Positions 24,692-37,899 of a stretch of DNA of 64,000 nucleotides are shown one piece after another. The position numbers and the translations under genes are program-made. The stretch comes from Fennellomyces sp. T-0311. Lineage: Eukaryota > Mucoromycota > Mucoromycetes > Mucorales > Lichtheimiaceae. Numbering within the stretch: position 1 is the stretch's first letter; every line of letters begins with the position of its first letter. The DNA lies in the NCBI GenBank assembly GCA_025266875.1, contig JALLLT010000033.1, positions 186,001 through 250,000 on the forward strand, written 5' to 3'. Below the pieces are notes generated by a model, which was given only the letters and a program-made list of their open reading frames with translations, did not search any database and was not told where the DNA came from.

Positions 24692-27190
24692 ATGCAATCT
24701 ACTGTCCATATCACCGCCCAGCAAGAGGTCGATGTCCTTGCTCCTGCGAGCGAATACTATACTACCGGCAACAACTCCGGTGCTGTCACCAGCCGCCTTA
24801 AAACATTCCAAGTAATTTTTTTCTTTATTTTGGTCCTCGTGAGAAACCCACAGACAGCTCATGCCCGCTAGGACCGACACAGCGCAGATGCTTTTCGCAG
24901 ACGACGTGCTTCTCACGGTAACGATTGGCTGTAGAGCCATCCCAACACCAAACAAAGAAAACGACTTGCTCAACAATATATAAATAGATGACAAAAACAA
25001 GGCCCAGAAGTTCCTGTTGGATGTCAAAGAAACCCTGCGAGTCCTCGTTGAGCAGGAGGATACCGACGGCGACTTTCAAATCACAGTAAACGATCTCGGC
25101 CCCAAAACGTTTACAGTAGGCACGGCTGATTCAGGCGGCTATCGCACGATCGACCTCCGGGGCACCTATGTGCTCTCCAACCTCCTCCAAGAACTCGCCA
25201 TCGCCAAAGATTTTGGACGAAAGCATATCGTGCTCGATGAAGCCCGTTTAAACGAAAACCCCGTGGATAGGTTGTCACGCATGATTCGCAACCACTTTTG
25301 GGACGGCTTGACTCGTCGCATGGATGCTGAAGCCATGGAGATTATCTGCAAAGATCCCAAAAACAGATCAGCAAACACCAACCCACGTATCTATGTATCG
25401 CCCAGCGACGACGACGCATTCAACTACTACAAGGAGGTGGCTGAACACCGCCCCCACTTGCAACTCGAGGTCGTACGGTTACCCGAAACCCTCACGGCCG
25501 AGTTTGTGCAAAGCATCAACGAGCGTCCGGGTATCCTTGCGTTGGCAATGAAGCGCACGGAATACGGTTTGAGAAGCGTGCCTTTTGTTGTGCCTGGCGG
25601 ACGGTTCAACGAAATGTACGGCTGGGACTCGTATTTTATTGCTTTGGGCTTGTTAATCGACGGTCGTGTGGACTTGGCGCAGAGCATGGTCGACAATTTC
25701 GTGTACCAAATCCAACACTATGGCAAAATCTTGAACGCCAACCGATCGTACTACTTGTCACGTTCCCAACCCCCGTTTTTGACCGACATGGCGCTGCGTG
25801 TGTATGACAAACTTCCGTCCAACGAGGAAAGTAAGGAATGGTTACGTGTTTCACTGCAAGCTGCTATCCGCGAATACAACACTGTTTGGGTCGCTGAACC
25901 CCGTCTCGATCCCAAGACTGGCTTGTCGAGATTCCGCCCCGCCGGCAAAGGTATCCCGCCAGAAACCGAGGCTTCCCACTTTGACCATGTCATCCATCCG
26001 TACGCCCAGCGTGCCGACATGTCCGTTGAGGAATATATGCGCGCATACAACGAGGGTACGGTGGAAGAACCCGAGCTCGACGAATATTTTCTGCACGACC
26101 GCGCTGTCCGCGAATCTGGCCACGACACCACCTATCGTTACGAGAAGCGTTGCGCCAATTTGGCAACGATCGACTTGAATACCCTGTTGTACAAGTACGA
26201 AACTGACCTTGCCGATGCCATTCGCGATATCTTTGACGACGACTTTGCCGACGACCAGGGCGAGCCACAGCTGGCTAGCGACTGGAACCAACGCGCCGTG
26301 GAGCGACGTCAACGCATTGATAAGTATCTGTGGAACGAGGAGAAGGGCATGTACTATGACTACGATACGGTCAAGGAAGAGCAGAGCACGTACGAGTCGG
26401 TCACCGCGTTCTGGGCCATGTGGGCGCAGTGTGCAAGCATGGAGCAAGCACAACGCTTGACGGAGGTATCACTACACAAGTTTGAAGAGTTGGGTGGCCT
26501 CGTGTCTGGTACAGAAGAATCGCGCGGCATCATCTCGCTGGACAGACCCAATCGGCAATGGGATTTCCCCTTCGGATGGGCTCCTCATCAAATCATGGCC
26601 TGGCGCGGCTTTGAAAACTACGACATGCCCGAAATAGCTCGTCGTCTCGCTTACCGGTGGCTCTACACGTAAGTTTTTTATTTCCATTTTTTGCACATGC
26701 TACCAGGTTGCTGACTGTTTTGTTTTCCAGGATCACAAAGTCCTTTGTGGACTTTAACGGCGTGGTCCCTGAGAAGTACGATGTCGTCAGTCTGACGCAT
26801 CAAGTGCAAGTCGAATATGGCAACGTGGGAGTCGATTTCAAGTACGTGACACGCGAAGGGTTCGGATGGATGAACGCCTCGTACCAGCTTGGTCTTCAGC
26901 TTCTCAACACCCAGATGCGCCGCGCATTGGGCATGGTCACCGATCCGGATACGTTCTTTGAGAAGGTCATTGAGCGGCAAAGCACGGATGCCCATCGCCG
27001 TCGTCGCAAGTCTTCGATTGCCGCAGCCAAGAAGATCACGCAGAACGGTCAGATCATTGCTGCTATCACCAAGATCACCCCCAAACCATCCAGCTCGACG
27101 TCCTCCATGCCACCATCACTCAAGTTTACGGACATCTTGACTCAGGAACCCGATTCTCCCGTCCCCAGCGCGTCCACATCCTCGTTGTAA
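24692..27190 (+). CDS. Neutral (cytosolic) trehalase, GH37, four exons, 768 aa
   Basis: Exons 24692-24811, 24872-24917, 24988-26668 and 26731-27190 give 2,307 nt in frame. The enzyme hydrolyses trehalose to two glucose molecules. Both GH37 signatures are present: [15 protein letters not shown] and [10 protein letters not shown]. The expected catalytic acid is Asp in ESGHDTTYR and the base is Glu in [11 protein letters not shown]. The N-terminus marks the fungal neutral type: exon 2 encodes FRRRRASH, a PKA-type site (Ser54), and exon 3 carries [17 protein letters not shown], matching the EF-hand-like calcium loop of yeast Nth1. The length is close to Nth1 (751 aa). The small exon 2 was placed because only that choice keeps frame and restores RRRASHDD. 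Regulation by PKA and calcium is inferred from Nth1. The 3' end converges with the SMG6-like gene 168 bp away. Confidence 0.93.
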
Positions 27191-27357
27191 TTCATAGATT
27201 TCATCCTTCTTTTCCATGTAGCCTCATCTATATATAGCTATCCGTCGTACCCATATCATCTCATTGTCATTAAACGCTTGCTTTATTCTGTATTTCCCAC
27301 GTGCCAGCTGGCCACTCAAATAGGCGCACCCTGTGAGAGCTAATCAAGATTATCGCT

Positions 27358-30300
27358 TCATCGGGGAGTCAGCTGCATGATAGCAGAAACGGACATCACA
27401 TCAATATCTCTGGCGCGTGCCTTGACGCTCAAGTTTCTGTCGCCTGTCACAAGACACACGCGTGCATATGAATCCTCGTCGCCCTTGGCCCACCAGAGAC
27501 ATGCCGATAGCACCAAGTCATCCAAGTTCTTGTCCGTCTCACCAAACACAAATTGCTCCGAGCGGATCGAGATATCGTGCATAAAGTTGTTGTGTGACGT
27601 CTGAATCCTCAAAGATGTGCTCGTGCGTTGCTTGGCAGCCAACGTTGCCTCAATATACTTTAGTGCGTTCCCGGCGATGGCACCCAGTGGTGGTGTATTG
27701 CTACGCAACCCATCCAATTCCGTAATCACTATGCAGCAGCATGTGTGAGCTTCCTAGTGGCCCGTGACTAGAACGACAGTACTTACCAACAAGAGGAATG
27801 ACAATGGTCCATTTGCTGCTCTTGATCAGACGCTTGACGTGATCGAAATGGCCGATGAAACAGTTGGTGTCAAGGATAATGGTAGTCTTTCCAGGGATGA
27901 CCCGTTCGCGCAATCGATTCAAGCGTGCTTCACGTTCCTTCAGACGACCAGGCACACGACGCTTTCCGTTCCGGTTTTCTTCTGTCGTCATTGTAAGCAT
28001 CGTTTGCAATTGCTCACGGCGCTTCTTCAGCTGTGTCAACATATCGTCGTCTCCATCCTCATCCACAGAGTCGTTCTCGTTGGCGAACAGTACGGCGTCA
28101 TCCATTGCCAACAACGTCGTGCTCATCTGTTCTTCCTCACACGAGTCATCCATTGCAGGGATATCGAAAGTAGTCTCCTCCGTTGTCGCCATCGCTTCAT
28201 GTTTCTCCACTGCTTTGCTGGTAAACACTTCCAACACGGGGTCATAATAGAGCACGTGATGCATTTGCTGTGACAATGGAGCTGAGTTTTCATATTAATC
28301 GCCAGCGGTTGCTCATACCTTAACCAGGGCAAATGCATATTCCAGAATTTTGACTTTGCGTCGCACGGTATCTTGGTCAAGCAAGAGCTGCTTGCTTGGA
28401 TGGCTCAAGTTCATTTTGAGCAGTCTGCCGGTCACATCGTCCACCCATCCCAGTCCACGCATATGATCTTCTTCCGGCAAATCGGGCTTGTTTCCAAGTA
28501 CTTTGCTCACCAGCCTGGCAAACGCAACTTCACTCATGCCCTCTTCTTCCTCGTCGTTGTCATCCAACAGGTAGCGATTCACAAGCTCATACTTGGTATC
28601 CTCAGGCAGCGAATGCAATAGCCTGTTCAAAAACTGCAGCAAGAGAGTCCAGAACGCAGGCGTGATTTTGGGTTCGTCATCCTTGGTACACACGCCACCA
28701 ATGATGGATTCCCACAAGCTTGTGCCCTCCGATGGACACATGCACACACAGTTCACCACCATCCAGTGTAGGAGGATTTCAATGTAGACCATCCACGCTT
28801 CATCATCGTATTCGTTGGTTGACGCGATGGTTGTTGCCGAAGCAAGTGATGGGTCGCGCGGTTCGAAGAGAAAATCGCGGTTTTGCTCAAGACTGAGTGG
28901 TGATCGAGGCAACAGTGGCAAAAGGGGAGCTTCAGATCGCGGCAACTTGGTGCTAAGATACCGTTTGAACAGCTCAGTTGCGATCTGACACGTCAAATCG
29001 ATGCCATGAGTGAACAGGATGCTTTCCTTGAACTCGTCCAGCAGCGTTTGGTAATCGCTCGATTCACTGTCGCTCGCAAACAATCGTTTCCCATGGAGAA
29101 TCATCAGCCGGTTCAGCTTGGATGCCGAGTATTCATAGTTGTAGAGCGAAGAGAGACACAGCACAGCGGTTTCGAACCAAAACATTTGTTGTCCCGTAAG
29201 CGCGCCGTCCCTGACCTGTCTGCATTGCTTGACAACGCGACTGGTCTCCTCATCTGATAGCTCCTGTTGCTGTTGTTCGGGTGCGGAGGGAAACAGTGCT
29301 TCGAAGAACCGTCGCTTGACCTGAGGGAACTGATCTAGTCCAATCTTGGTGAACATCATGCCATGCAGTCGTACAAAGAGTCCTGCCACCGCATCCTGCG
29401 TTGACACCGTTGTCGCGTCGGGCAGTTGCTGTTTGCCACGCTTTGTTCGCTTGCCATTGGAGCGAGCTGTTTGCACTGTCTTCAAATACTTGTCGACCCA
29501 TCGGCGGTTGCTTTCGAAGAGCACAATCATGCCTTCGCGAGCATTCAAAAAGCCATTCCGGCGCACCATCAGACTGCGTGTACTAAAATAGAACCTATGC
29601 AGATCCTGTCGCGTGTTTCCTGTGTCACTGCTCATCAGCAACGAGAGATGAAAGTAGAGCTTGCCTGTGGCTGGCATCAGCCATGCACCCAGCGCATACC
29701 ACCGCCACGCCTCATCGAATGCTTCCTGACGACGCTCCTCAGCACACGCCGCCCAGCGATATCGCGCGAGATCACCACGATTAGGCACGCCCTTGTACCA
29801 CTTTAGCCGACGGGTGCGACGCCATTCTTGAAGATGATCTTGCGTTGATGTATCAAGATCTTCTTGCTTGGCCTCCGCTTCATCCATATCGTGCAACGCC
29901 ACCATCGATCGTCGATAAAAGTCATCAGCACGGTCGAGAAATTCGTCAAAGCATTGCTTCAGCATGGCCAGTTCGTCTTCCTTTGAAACATCCGCGTCGC
30001 TAGACAATGGCACCATCGTCATGCCTGTTTCGGAAAGCACCGGGATCTCGAATTCCTCGTCTTCTTCGTCGTCATCTTTGGACTTGACACGCGCCTTGAG
30101 CGCCTGACGGAACTGCTCAACCAGCGAATAGATGGCCCTTTTCCAGCACAAGCTCTCGAGGCTTTTCTTTTCGGCAAACGCATAATCGAACTGAATGATC
30201 TCCAAGTACTTGTTTGCGAGCGCAATGTGCAGATCCATCTTTTGATGCAATACGTTGCGTGCCCTTTGCAAATCTTGGTCGGTGAGATGCAATGGCAAGT

Positions 30301-30823
30301 GCTGTTCGAGTGGCTGTTGCCGTCGATCGGTGTTGACTTCATCCGTGTCGTGATTAAAGAACGCGAGTTTGCCGGCTTCGCTCCACATGGAAGCTATCTT
30401 GGTTTCGATTTGTTGCAAGTCCGCAAACATGGCCTTGATCTTGCGCTTGTGTTGATCAATCACTTTGGGCTGCTGATGCTGCTGCTGCTGCTGCTGTTGT
30501 TGCTGTTGTTGCTGTTGCTGTTGTTGTTGTTGTTGTTGGGTCTGCTGCGACGGTTGCTGTAGTGGCTTCCGTTCTTCCTCGGACTTGATGATGCGTTTGG
30601 CAGCTGGGTACTTTTTTGACCTGAGTTTTTCTTCGCCACCATCCCAGAGTCGTCGTGTGGGTGTGGGTCGAGCATACGTTTCTTGCTCGTCATTTTCCTT
30701 TGCTTGTCGGGTTGCATACGATCGTTTGTTGAATGCAATGGGATTGTCGGAGAACGGGTCAAACAGTTTTCGGCCTTCGTTTCCTAATTGCTTGCTGCTG
30801 TAACGTCGCGATGGCCTGCTCAT
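27358..30823 (-). CDS. SMG6/EST1-like protein with C-terminal PIN nuclease domain, 1,118 aa
   Basis: Exons 30823-28319, 28267-27787 and 27728-27358; introns are 51 nt and 58 nt and the frame closes exactly (1,119 codons). The N-terminal part is basic and disordered with a long polyglutamine tract. The centre is an alpha-helical EST1/14-3-3-like TPR domain (AEERRQEAFDEAWRWYALGAWLMPATGKLYFHLS type). The C-terminus is a PIN domain with ILDTN, VITELDGLR, KNLDDL and LVTGDRN, so the acidic metal-binding residues of active PIN nucleases are all in place. SMG6 cleaves mRNA during nonsense-mediated decay; by homology this protein should do so, though EST1-related telomere roles exist in the family. 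ATG 30823 is the first in-frame Met. Confidence 0.88.
30472..30550 (-). repeat. CAG/CAA trinucleotide repeat encoding polyglutamine
   Basis: On the plus strand a run of CTG and TTG units; on the coding strand mixed CAG/CAA codons give about 20 consecutive Gln in the N-terminal linker of the SMG6-like protein. Codon mixing should slow slippage, but length variation between strains is likely. Confidence 0.9.
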
Positions 30824-33800
30824 GTAGGTTTGCTTTCGTTGTTTGTCTCGTGTTATAATCAAGGTAGAGGCTTGAAGCCCAATGTTAAATTCCTGATATA
30901 CTACTAAACGTCGGGTTCGATATCGTCAGCTTCGCGGTCCGCTGCACAGAATGACACATGAGACGTAAAGGGGAACAAGAACCAATTGGTAATGCCTCTT
31001 CTCAAATCGAGAAAAGATGTAAAGGGGTGTAAAAAGAGAAAGAAGGGAAGGCGAGAACGATGCCCGAAAATTTTGCTCGCCGACTTTTGTAATTCAAACT
31101 ATGCCGCAGTGCTTTCCGCGTTGAATTGGTCATCAAATCTGTCTGTGTGTACGATCTGCTGACAAAAATGGCTCGCGCAGCCATCGTGGTTTCCCAGTGA
31201 CCAATGTAATCATAGAAACACTGATGAAAATGAGACATGTCGTGCTTGACAACTCTCAATGTTGCTCTGAGTTGCAATTATTGCGTTACACGGCAACAGT
31301 CTGATAGAAGTTGTCAACTGCTGCCGCAGATCTAATTTGTCAAGATTACAGCACATAGTAACTTCTTTACAACGGTGGGCCAGACACTTGCACTTTTAGA
31401 TTACGCCACTAACAGAACTCCTATAATTGTGCCAGGTTTTTTGCTTCAAAAGTCGCCAGCACCACAGCAAGCTATCCTATCAAAGGATTAATATAAATGA
31501 ATAGTATTATATACATACTACGCCACGGCCATTTATACAGCCCTTGATGACTACGAAAGTACGCCAGAAATCAGCTAAGACGAAGCGAAAATGAGCAATG
31601 GCAGATCAGCAAAGATAACAAGAAACACGCTGGTCGTCAAGAGGTAACTGAGATGTTTGAAAGTCAGGGCTCGTCCTGGATGAACAACATTTGACGGCCG
31701 CACAAAAAAATACCTGAACGGGAACTGTTCAACCTTTGACAAAACGCGAAAGCAGTGGTATGAAATGATAGCTATTGTCAATGGGTAATACCGTTAATTC
31801 GGTTATGCAAAACATTGGGCAAGAAGTCGTAACGTACCAGCATGATTCGAAAGCATATTCAACGAAAAGCAGACAAGTAGCCTTGACGAAATTGCTGGAA
31901 TAATGGTGACTAATTTATCAGAGCACGAACCCCTGACACTGCAATCGTATGGAAGCAAACACTCGTATCAGGGCTTCAATACATACGTCAAAATAAAAAC
32001 CATCAATTTATCACTCGTATTAGGGTTGGCGGAAAAAGATTTTCACTTCAGCGACAACTCATGTTTATCTGCAAAATATATCCGTAGCAGTAAACCAAGA
32101 ATGAAAGTCAAGCTGGTCCTCAAGCACTAAGTCGTCCACAGCCTCTGATACCCATTTGTTGTTCCTTGTTGTACATCAACAGGTCTTCATCCTCCTCTGA
32201 GTTCCTGATAGCTATAACAGTTTTGATACTGACCGCTTTGTTGCTTCATTGATACGATAGCCAGAGTCTCACTGCGGGTTATCATTTTCCATAATGTACC
32301 AGCTCTGGTGGCCAGCACAAGTACTGAAGTCTACCCAAACATTGTGCTACTGACGATATAGCAATTATGCACTGTGATACTATGATGCTAATTCAAGAGC
32401 TTATCATGACCTTTAATCTTTGGCCATTGAATTGTCGCGTGAAGGAAATAAAAGTTGTCGAAGATAACGAAGGGCCCACCTCCGGTAATTCGCCCGCTCA
32501 ACAATTTATTTGCAGCCATGAACGACCGTGAGACTGAACAATGAATCTGAACTCGAGATCCAGATTATATTTCGATTTTGGACATGGCCAAGAAACACGG
32601 CATAATTTACCGAAAACATGAATGTGGAAATGCAGTTCAGCTTTTGCTGTACACGATAGTCCGGGTACTCTCTTGTCTTGCATTTTACTAATGTTCACTC
32701 GATTAATAATTTAATTAAAGCGTTTCTAAGGTTTCCTGTGTTTGTTACCCAGTGTTACTGCAGTATTTGTTCTCAGACAGACACATAAGCCTACGGAAAA
32801 GTACATATTTCCGTTTGTTCCAAGACATCATTGCTTCGATGGGAAGCTAACTATTGCATAAAGGCAATTCGTTGCATAAAGTGCTGCTGGGTTACAATCG
32901 CTGCATAGGTAAGCAGAGGCGCAGCGATTTCCGAAGTCGCCACCTCTTTCTCCCCCACCCCTTGGCGCTTTGGACACCATTACGCACAATGGCTGTCAAG
33001 TAGAGCAGAAAAAGGAAAGTCAGTTTATACTGGTCTGTCTCTGCGAACAGGGAGATGCTGGGTATGCGTCATATTCAAACTGTGATCCACTCATGGGTGA
33101 CAATTACTTGGGCGCTCTCTTGAATTCTACATTTACCAAGGGGTTTCTGTCATGCTGGCTAATCGTCCTCAGACTTCTGGCTGCATGTTTAATGGCTTGC
33201 CATACCTCTGCTTCCAAATCAACAATTCAAACTTTGATTTCCAGTCTCTGTCAGACGTGCTTGCCGGTGGACATTTCGTGCACTGCGTGGGGCCTCCACT
33301 TTTGAACGGGGCGTTGTCCGGCAGCTTATGGTTTTGCCTTCGTCTAAAAGACAATGGCCCGAGTGTTGAGGTTAAATTACTTTGGTCATTTGGGCCGTGT
33401 AGCTCAATGCGTTTTCTTTGCGTTTCGCTCGGTGATGTTACCAAGGTAAGACCATCAATACCCGTCGTTACTAACTGGAGGTATGTTTGTTTGTGCACGG
33501 CAGATCGACGATGGGCCCAGAGAGTAAGAACCAAGGCATCCGGGCGGACGTCATAGAAAGCAGGGTACAAGAAATATATGGAGTAAGAAAGGGTAGGCTC
33601 TGATGTGTTACGTAGACCCTTCGACAATTGGCGCTTCTTCCTTGTGCCTCGAGTATCCCGTTCAACCAAATGATGATCGGTTCCTGCTCTGAGAAAAGAC
33701 GACTCTAGGTTAACCTTCTGCTTTGGCACACACTTTACATAAGTATATCTGATGGTTGGGATGAGGATACAACTCTTTGAGAAAACATCTATCATTCTGA

Positions 33801-34608
33801 TAATCTTCTACATGTATATGTATATACTTATAACAAACCCTTACCTTTATCCATTAAAAGTGCATTTACGTACAATCGATATGGCTACTTGATGAGTTTT
33901 CATTTTGCTCTACACGCTGCATGCCGGAATAACAATTGGCCAGTTGACTTCGGGCAACTGAAGCATCTAACTCATTAGCGGAACTTGCTTGTACAGACCA
34001 GTTTTGTTGCTTTTATGGGGGGAGGATGGTGATCTTGCGTGGGTATGGTGTTTAACTGTGTTATGATATTTACCAGAAATAGCTTTTCCGATGGCCACAG
34101 TCCAGAGCGTGAGCCAAAGTATATGGACAGAAGCCAATAGCTTCATATAAGGACAATTTACATACCAACTCTTTTAAGCTACACACACAAGCGCTCCAGC
34201 CTGTAATCGTACCTCGCCATGGATAAATCGCACCAGTCACCTGAATGTCTATATGGCACGTCAAGGCCGACACTTGATTCTCCCATAACCACTTACCTTG
34301 CTTTCCTTTCTTTTTCTGCCTGATATCGTGCTTTCCGATTCTTTCAGTTCCTTCCACAACCGTCGTTCCACGTACCCTGTCAACACGAACCTTTTTCCTC
34401 ATTCACCGATATACGCGTATTGTTCATTGGCAAGTTCGTTCATATCTCTCTCCAAGCCTAAGCTCCCCGATACCTTGCATTCGACACCGCGATCCCAGTT
34501 TCCCGGCCCATGGCAACCTACCACACACAAAGGTGCAGCAAAAGTTAATAAAAACAAGAGTTTCTGGCGTTACTTGGGCAAATACAACAGTGATCCGGTT
34601 GTAATCAG
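30824..34608. other. Long stretch without a confident gene
   Basis: Contains only short frames up to about 32.9 kb. From 32.9 to 33.8 kb base composition is more balanced and overlapping frames occur on both strands, annotated separately with low confidence. No terminal repeats or RNA genes were seen. Confidence 0.45.
33169..33795 (-). CDS. Possible unknown protein, 208 aa
   Basis: ATG 33795 opens an uninterrupted frame. The product is basic and hydrophilic, with one CTKC pair and an aromatic patch (SYSIYFLYPAFYDV). No motif is recognised. Competing plus-strand frames of 111 and 134 codons cover the same DNA (32970-33305, 33152-33556) and look more hydrophobic, as antisense frames often do. 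The length is unusual for chance but not decisive. Confidence 0.25.
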   Translation of the reverse strand: MIDVFSKSCILIPTIRYTYVKCVPKQKVNLESSFLRAGTDHHLVERDTRGTRKKRQLSKGLRNTSEPTLSYSIYFLYPAFYDVRPDALVLTLWAHRRSAVHKQTYLQLVTTGIDGLTLVTSPSETQRKRIELHGPNDQSNLTSTLGPLSFRRRQNHKLPDNAPFKSGGPTQCTKCPPASTSDRDWKSKFELLIWKQRYGKPLNMQPEV

Positions 34609-35145
34609 AAGGGAATAGGGAAAGAAGATCGCTCGAACAAGTTGAAAGGGCTGGAGCTAGACGATCCGCAGTTTATCAAGCACCAAACACTCGGGCACAT
34701 CCTTGCAGTCAAGGCGGTTTCCCTTTCCGTTCGCTCCAAGGTATTGGCACCGAGAAAGGTATAAAACAAAGTAGACAGAGAAAAACATAGCAGAAAGAGA
34801 AAAACGGACGGAGGCCAGTGTACCGGAATCCCTGGAGATTTCCATGGACCCACAGAGGTTTGCACTGAACGTGTAATGTACACCAACAATGGCAACCATC
34901 GCCACTTGCCATCGACATCTCCCCTCCCGGTACAAAGTACCGCAATGAAAGCAAATTCGCAGAGCAGACAAGCGTGGCAACCTTCTTTAACTGCTCTACT
35001 TGACAGCCATCGCGCAATGACTGTCCAAACAGGGATCCTCGCGGGCAAACCAAACGAGAATGAGGTAAGAGAGAGAGGCAGCACGACCAGATTTCGCTCG
35101 CGCCCCATACCGGTGCTATGCTACATACAACCTGTTTATTTTTAA
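34609..35145 (+). other. Protein-like reading frames, gene structure unresolved
   Basis: After a possible acceptor (TAATCAG at 34608) a frame reads GKEDRSNKLKGLELDDPQF then IKHQTLGHILAVKAV and ends at a good donor (AAG/GTATAA at 34759). A second protein-like frame runs from about 34876 (MYTNNGNHRHLPSTSPLP) to TAA 35145. Upstream, 34298-34618 contains KNKSFWRYLGKYNSDPVV in yet another frame. Splicing of the first block to the acceptor at 34855 would end the protein within a few codons. This may be a small gene with introns I cannot place, or a gene fragment. The family is not recognised. Confidence 0.3.
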
Positions 35146-35560
35146 AACCACAACACCTCCCGTAGAGCACTACTTATGTACAATGTATTTCTGAATGAAC
35201 CGTATGTAAGCCTGACAGATTCTTGTACCTGGATGGACGGAGCATGGCGATCCGTTCCAAACCTTATATGGTCGCTTAAAGTCTTATTATCCTGAACTAT
35301 GTGAAAGACGCTGTTGATGACTCATTTACAGCAGGAAAACCGTGGCTTCAGAGGTAACGGAGAGACGATACGATTGCTTCTTACCTTAGCACAATGACAC
35401 AACAATCGACACCTACCTTTTGCTTTCCCTTCCTCTTAGTACCCGATTCAGCTTATTGTAAACAAATTTGGATAAGTGCTACATAAGCGTCAATGCCCTG
35501 TACCAAAATGGTTATGACAGAAACTGCGCCCAACCTTTCCTTTGTTCAATTCGTGCAATC

Positions 35561-37583
35561 ATGACCCATCATCAGTCGAATGATCCTCCAAGGACATCAA
35601 CAATACAGCTTGCATTCATGGCTGTCTTACCGCTGGACGTCTTGTTGAAGCTGTTCTCATTGATTGAGCAACGCGATTGTTTGACCTGTATGACTGTCTG
35701 TCGAGACTGGTTCCACTCCGTGCCTGAGTACACCAAGAGTCTATGGAAGACAATAGATATCTACACAAAAAGCGTATCAGTAAGCTCCACGTGCTGGGAG
35801 CTGTGCCTCGGTGAACATGTCAGAAATGTCACTCTCAAGGCGTTTCCCAAAGAACAAGACTTATATAATATACTTCAAAAGCTCTTCGATCTCAGATGCA
35901 CCAATATCGAGTCTTTAGGTAACGGGCAGCGAGAGCTTTGCGGGGCTATTTCTAAACGCGCATTCAGACTTTGTAAACTGCACCACAACGCGGCACAGTA
36001 CGTTCCTGAATCTGTTGCGGAAATTTCCCTTGACCCACTTGAGGATGACCGTCCATCAATCCAACGTTCCCTTTGCGCACATTCTCAACGCATGCCCGAA
36101 CTTGACACACTACACGTTCCAGTTGGGCCTTGCCAAGGACACATTCAGCGAAGAACCCTGTGTAACAGATGTACCGAAACTTGCCGCTCAATTTCCGAAC
36201 ATTATCTACTTGTGTTTGGATTTGCCGTTGGACCCTCGCAAACGACTGGAGCCACTACTGAAAAGGTGCCCTAACCTTCGATGCTATGTCGGTGTATGTT
36301 CGGAGGAAGTTGGCGCACGAGAACATGACTACGTGCCAATTGATCTCAACAAGCTGCTCACTTACTGCCCAAAAGTATCTCACCTGCTTACTGACTGGAG
36401 CTACGAAACACTCAGCGACACGGACAGCATAATAACCAGTGATTTTGGCCCTACAAATGGCCTCCGTTTTCTCGCGGTTACTGAAGAACGCTACGGTCCT
36501 GCTGAAATCAGACCGCTTGTTGCAGCAAACCAATCCACAATCGAACATTTGTACCTCAAGGCGCGCGATCCTATTCTGCTTGACGACGACTCTATCTATC
36601 TTGATGTTTTTGTATCATCGCCTCCGCCAAACCTACGTACATTGGTATGCAATTCATTTTTCAAGATCAACGGCTCATCATTCACTGCTCTACTTGGTCC
36701 AGCCATGGAGACACTCAAATTAGGTGACGCATCAGGCTTAGAGTTTAGCAAAAGCTCCTTGCTGCAATCTCTTCGTATCTTTCCCATGCTACACACTTTC
36801 GACTGTAATGGCCTGATACTTTCTACCGACCATGCCGTCATCTCCCTGTTTGAACGACTACCAGCACTCGAAGAGCTGAGCCTTTCTTTCTCAACACTTA
36901 CATTTGCCTTTTTCACAATGGCTCTTGGATCACTCCAGAATCTGAAACATCTGGATTTCTTCGATATCATATGGAAGGGCGACATTCCAACCCGACCCTT
37001 TAAAAAGTTGCCTACGTCAAAACTCAAGTCTGTTCGGATTCTATATGCATCAAACATTACATACGAGCTTCTGCTGTCCTTCGTTCATACACCCACTTTG
37101 ACATATCTACAAGCAGCTGTGGACTATACGCTTTCTGGAAGTGACGTTGAGGGTTTGAAACAGCTTGTCGAGACATTGAGTAGGGTGAAGTCATTGGAGC
37201 TTGCCAACGTGCAGCTCGTTCCATTCGCTGTGCTTGATGCTTTGGCCAGCTTGCCTTTCCTTCACCATCTACACTTAGACAGTTGCGAATACGGTAATCA
37301 TTCGTCAGCTGCCTTGCATATGGATAAGGACGGATTGATACGTTTGCTAGGCTCAAACATGCGTTTGGACACCGCATATTTTGGCAATATGGTTGTTATA
37401 GATGACATGGACAAGCCAAAAGACAAAGGCGACATTGGTGATCTGTCCTACGAAGCGGTAGCAGATTTGATTATGAAACACGCGCCATCGTACCAATTCA
37501 ATGCACCTAACAAAAGTTATGGATTAAAGCAAGGAAATTATTGGCGGACAACTACTGGAGTATCATTTAGACGTATAAAGTGA
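35561..37583 (+). CDS. F-box/LRR protein, paralog 6 (intact, dispersed)
   Basis: Exon 1 is 35561-35918 (358 nt, same length as the minus-strand array), the intron is 35919-35967 (49 nt, GTAACG...TTCAG, branch-like TTTCTAAAC, phase 1), and exon 2 is 35968-37583; the product is 657 aa. The start was chosen because an upstream in-frame ATG (35468 frame) would break the family length. The F-box (LPLDVLLKLFSLIEQRDCLT, then CMTVCRDWF) is followed by LRRs with FAHILNACPNLTH and LLKRCPNLR. It lies on the plus strand about 15 kb from the array, so the family also moves or inverts. Substrate is unknown; the SCF role is inferred from domains. Confidence 0.87.
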
Positions 37584-37899
37584 ATAAAATATACTGAAAT
37601 TTTAACAAATAGCTCTACATACACTCTCACAATACCAATGCTGCTTTCAAAAAATCATGCTAGCTTTCTGCTAATTTTCATCCACTTTGCTATCGTCAGA
37701 TATGCGAACCCGTTGAATGTTTACCACGGTACTTCATGTACCCTAAGATGCGACGCAATACATAATCTTATGCGTGGAACGCTTCTGGCTGATGTATGAA
37801 AACAATGACACATAAACATCTATTATGAATACGCAACGCTCACAATGAATTAGCTCAACTACGATCGCCCTACCCAGCCGCGGTACTTACGCAAATAAA

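Noticed and set aside
25851..26453. A 200-codon minus-strand frame within trehalase
   Set aside because: Entirely antisense to the GH37 domain; no independent support.
33152..33556. A 134-codon plus-strand frame
   Set aside because: Hydrophobic and Cys/Trp-rich as expected for an antisense frame of the 33169-33795 ORF; no splice or domain support.
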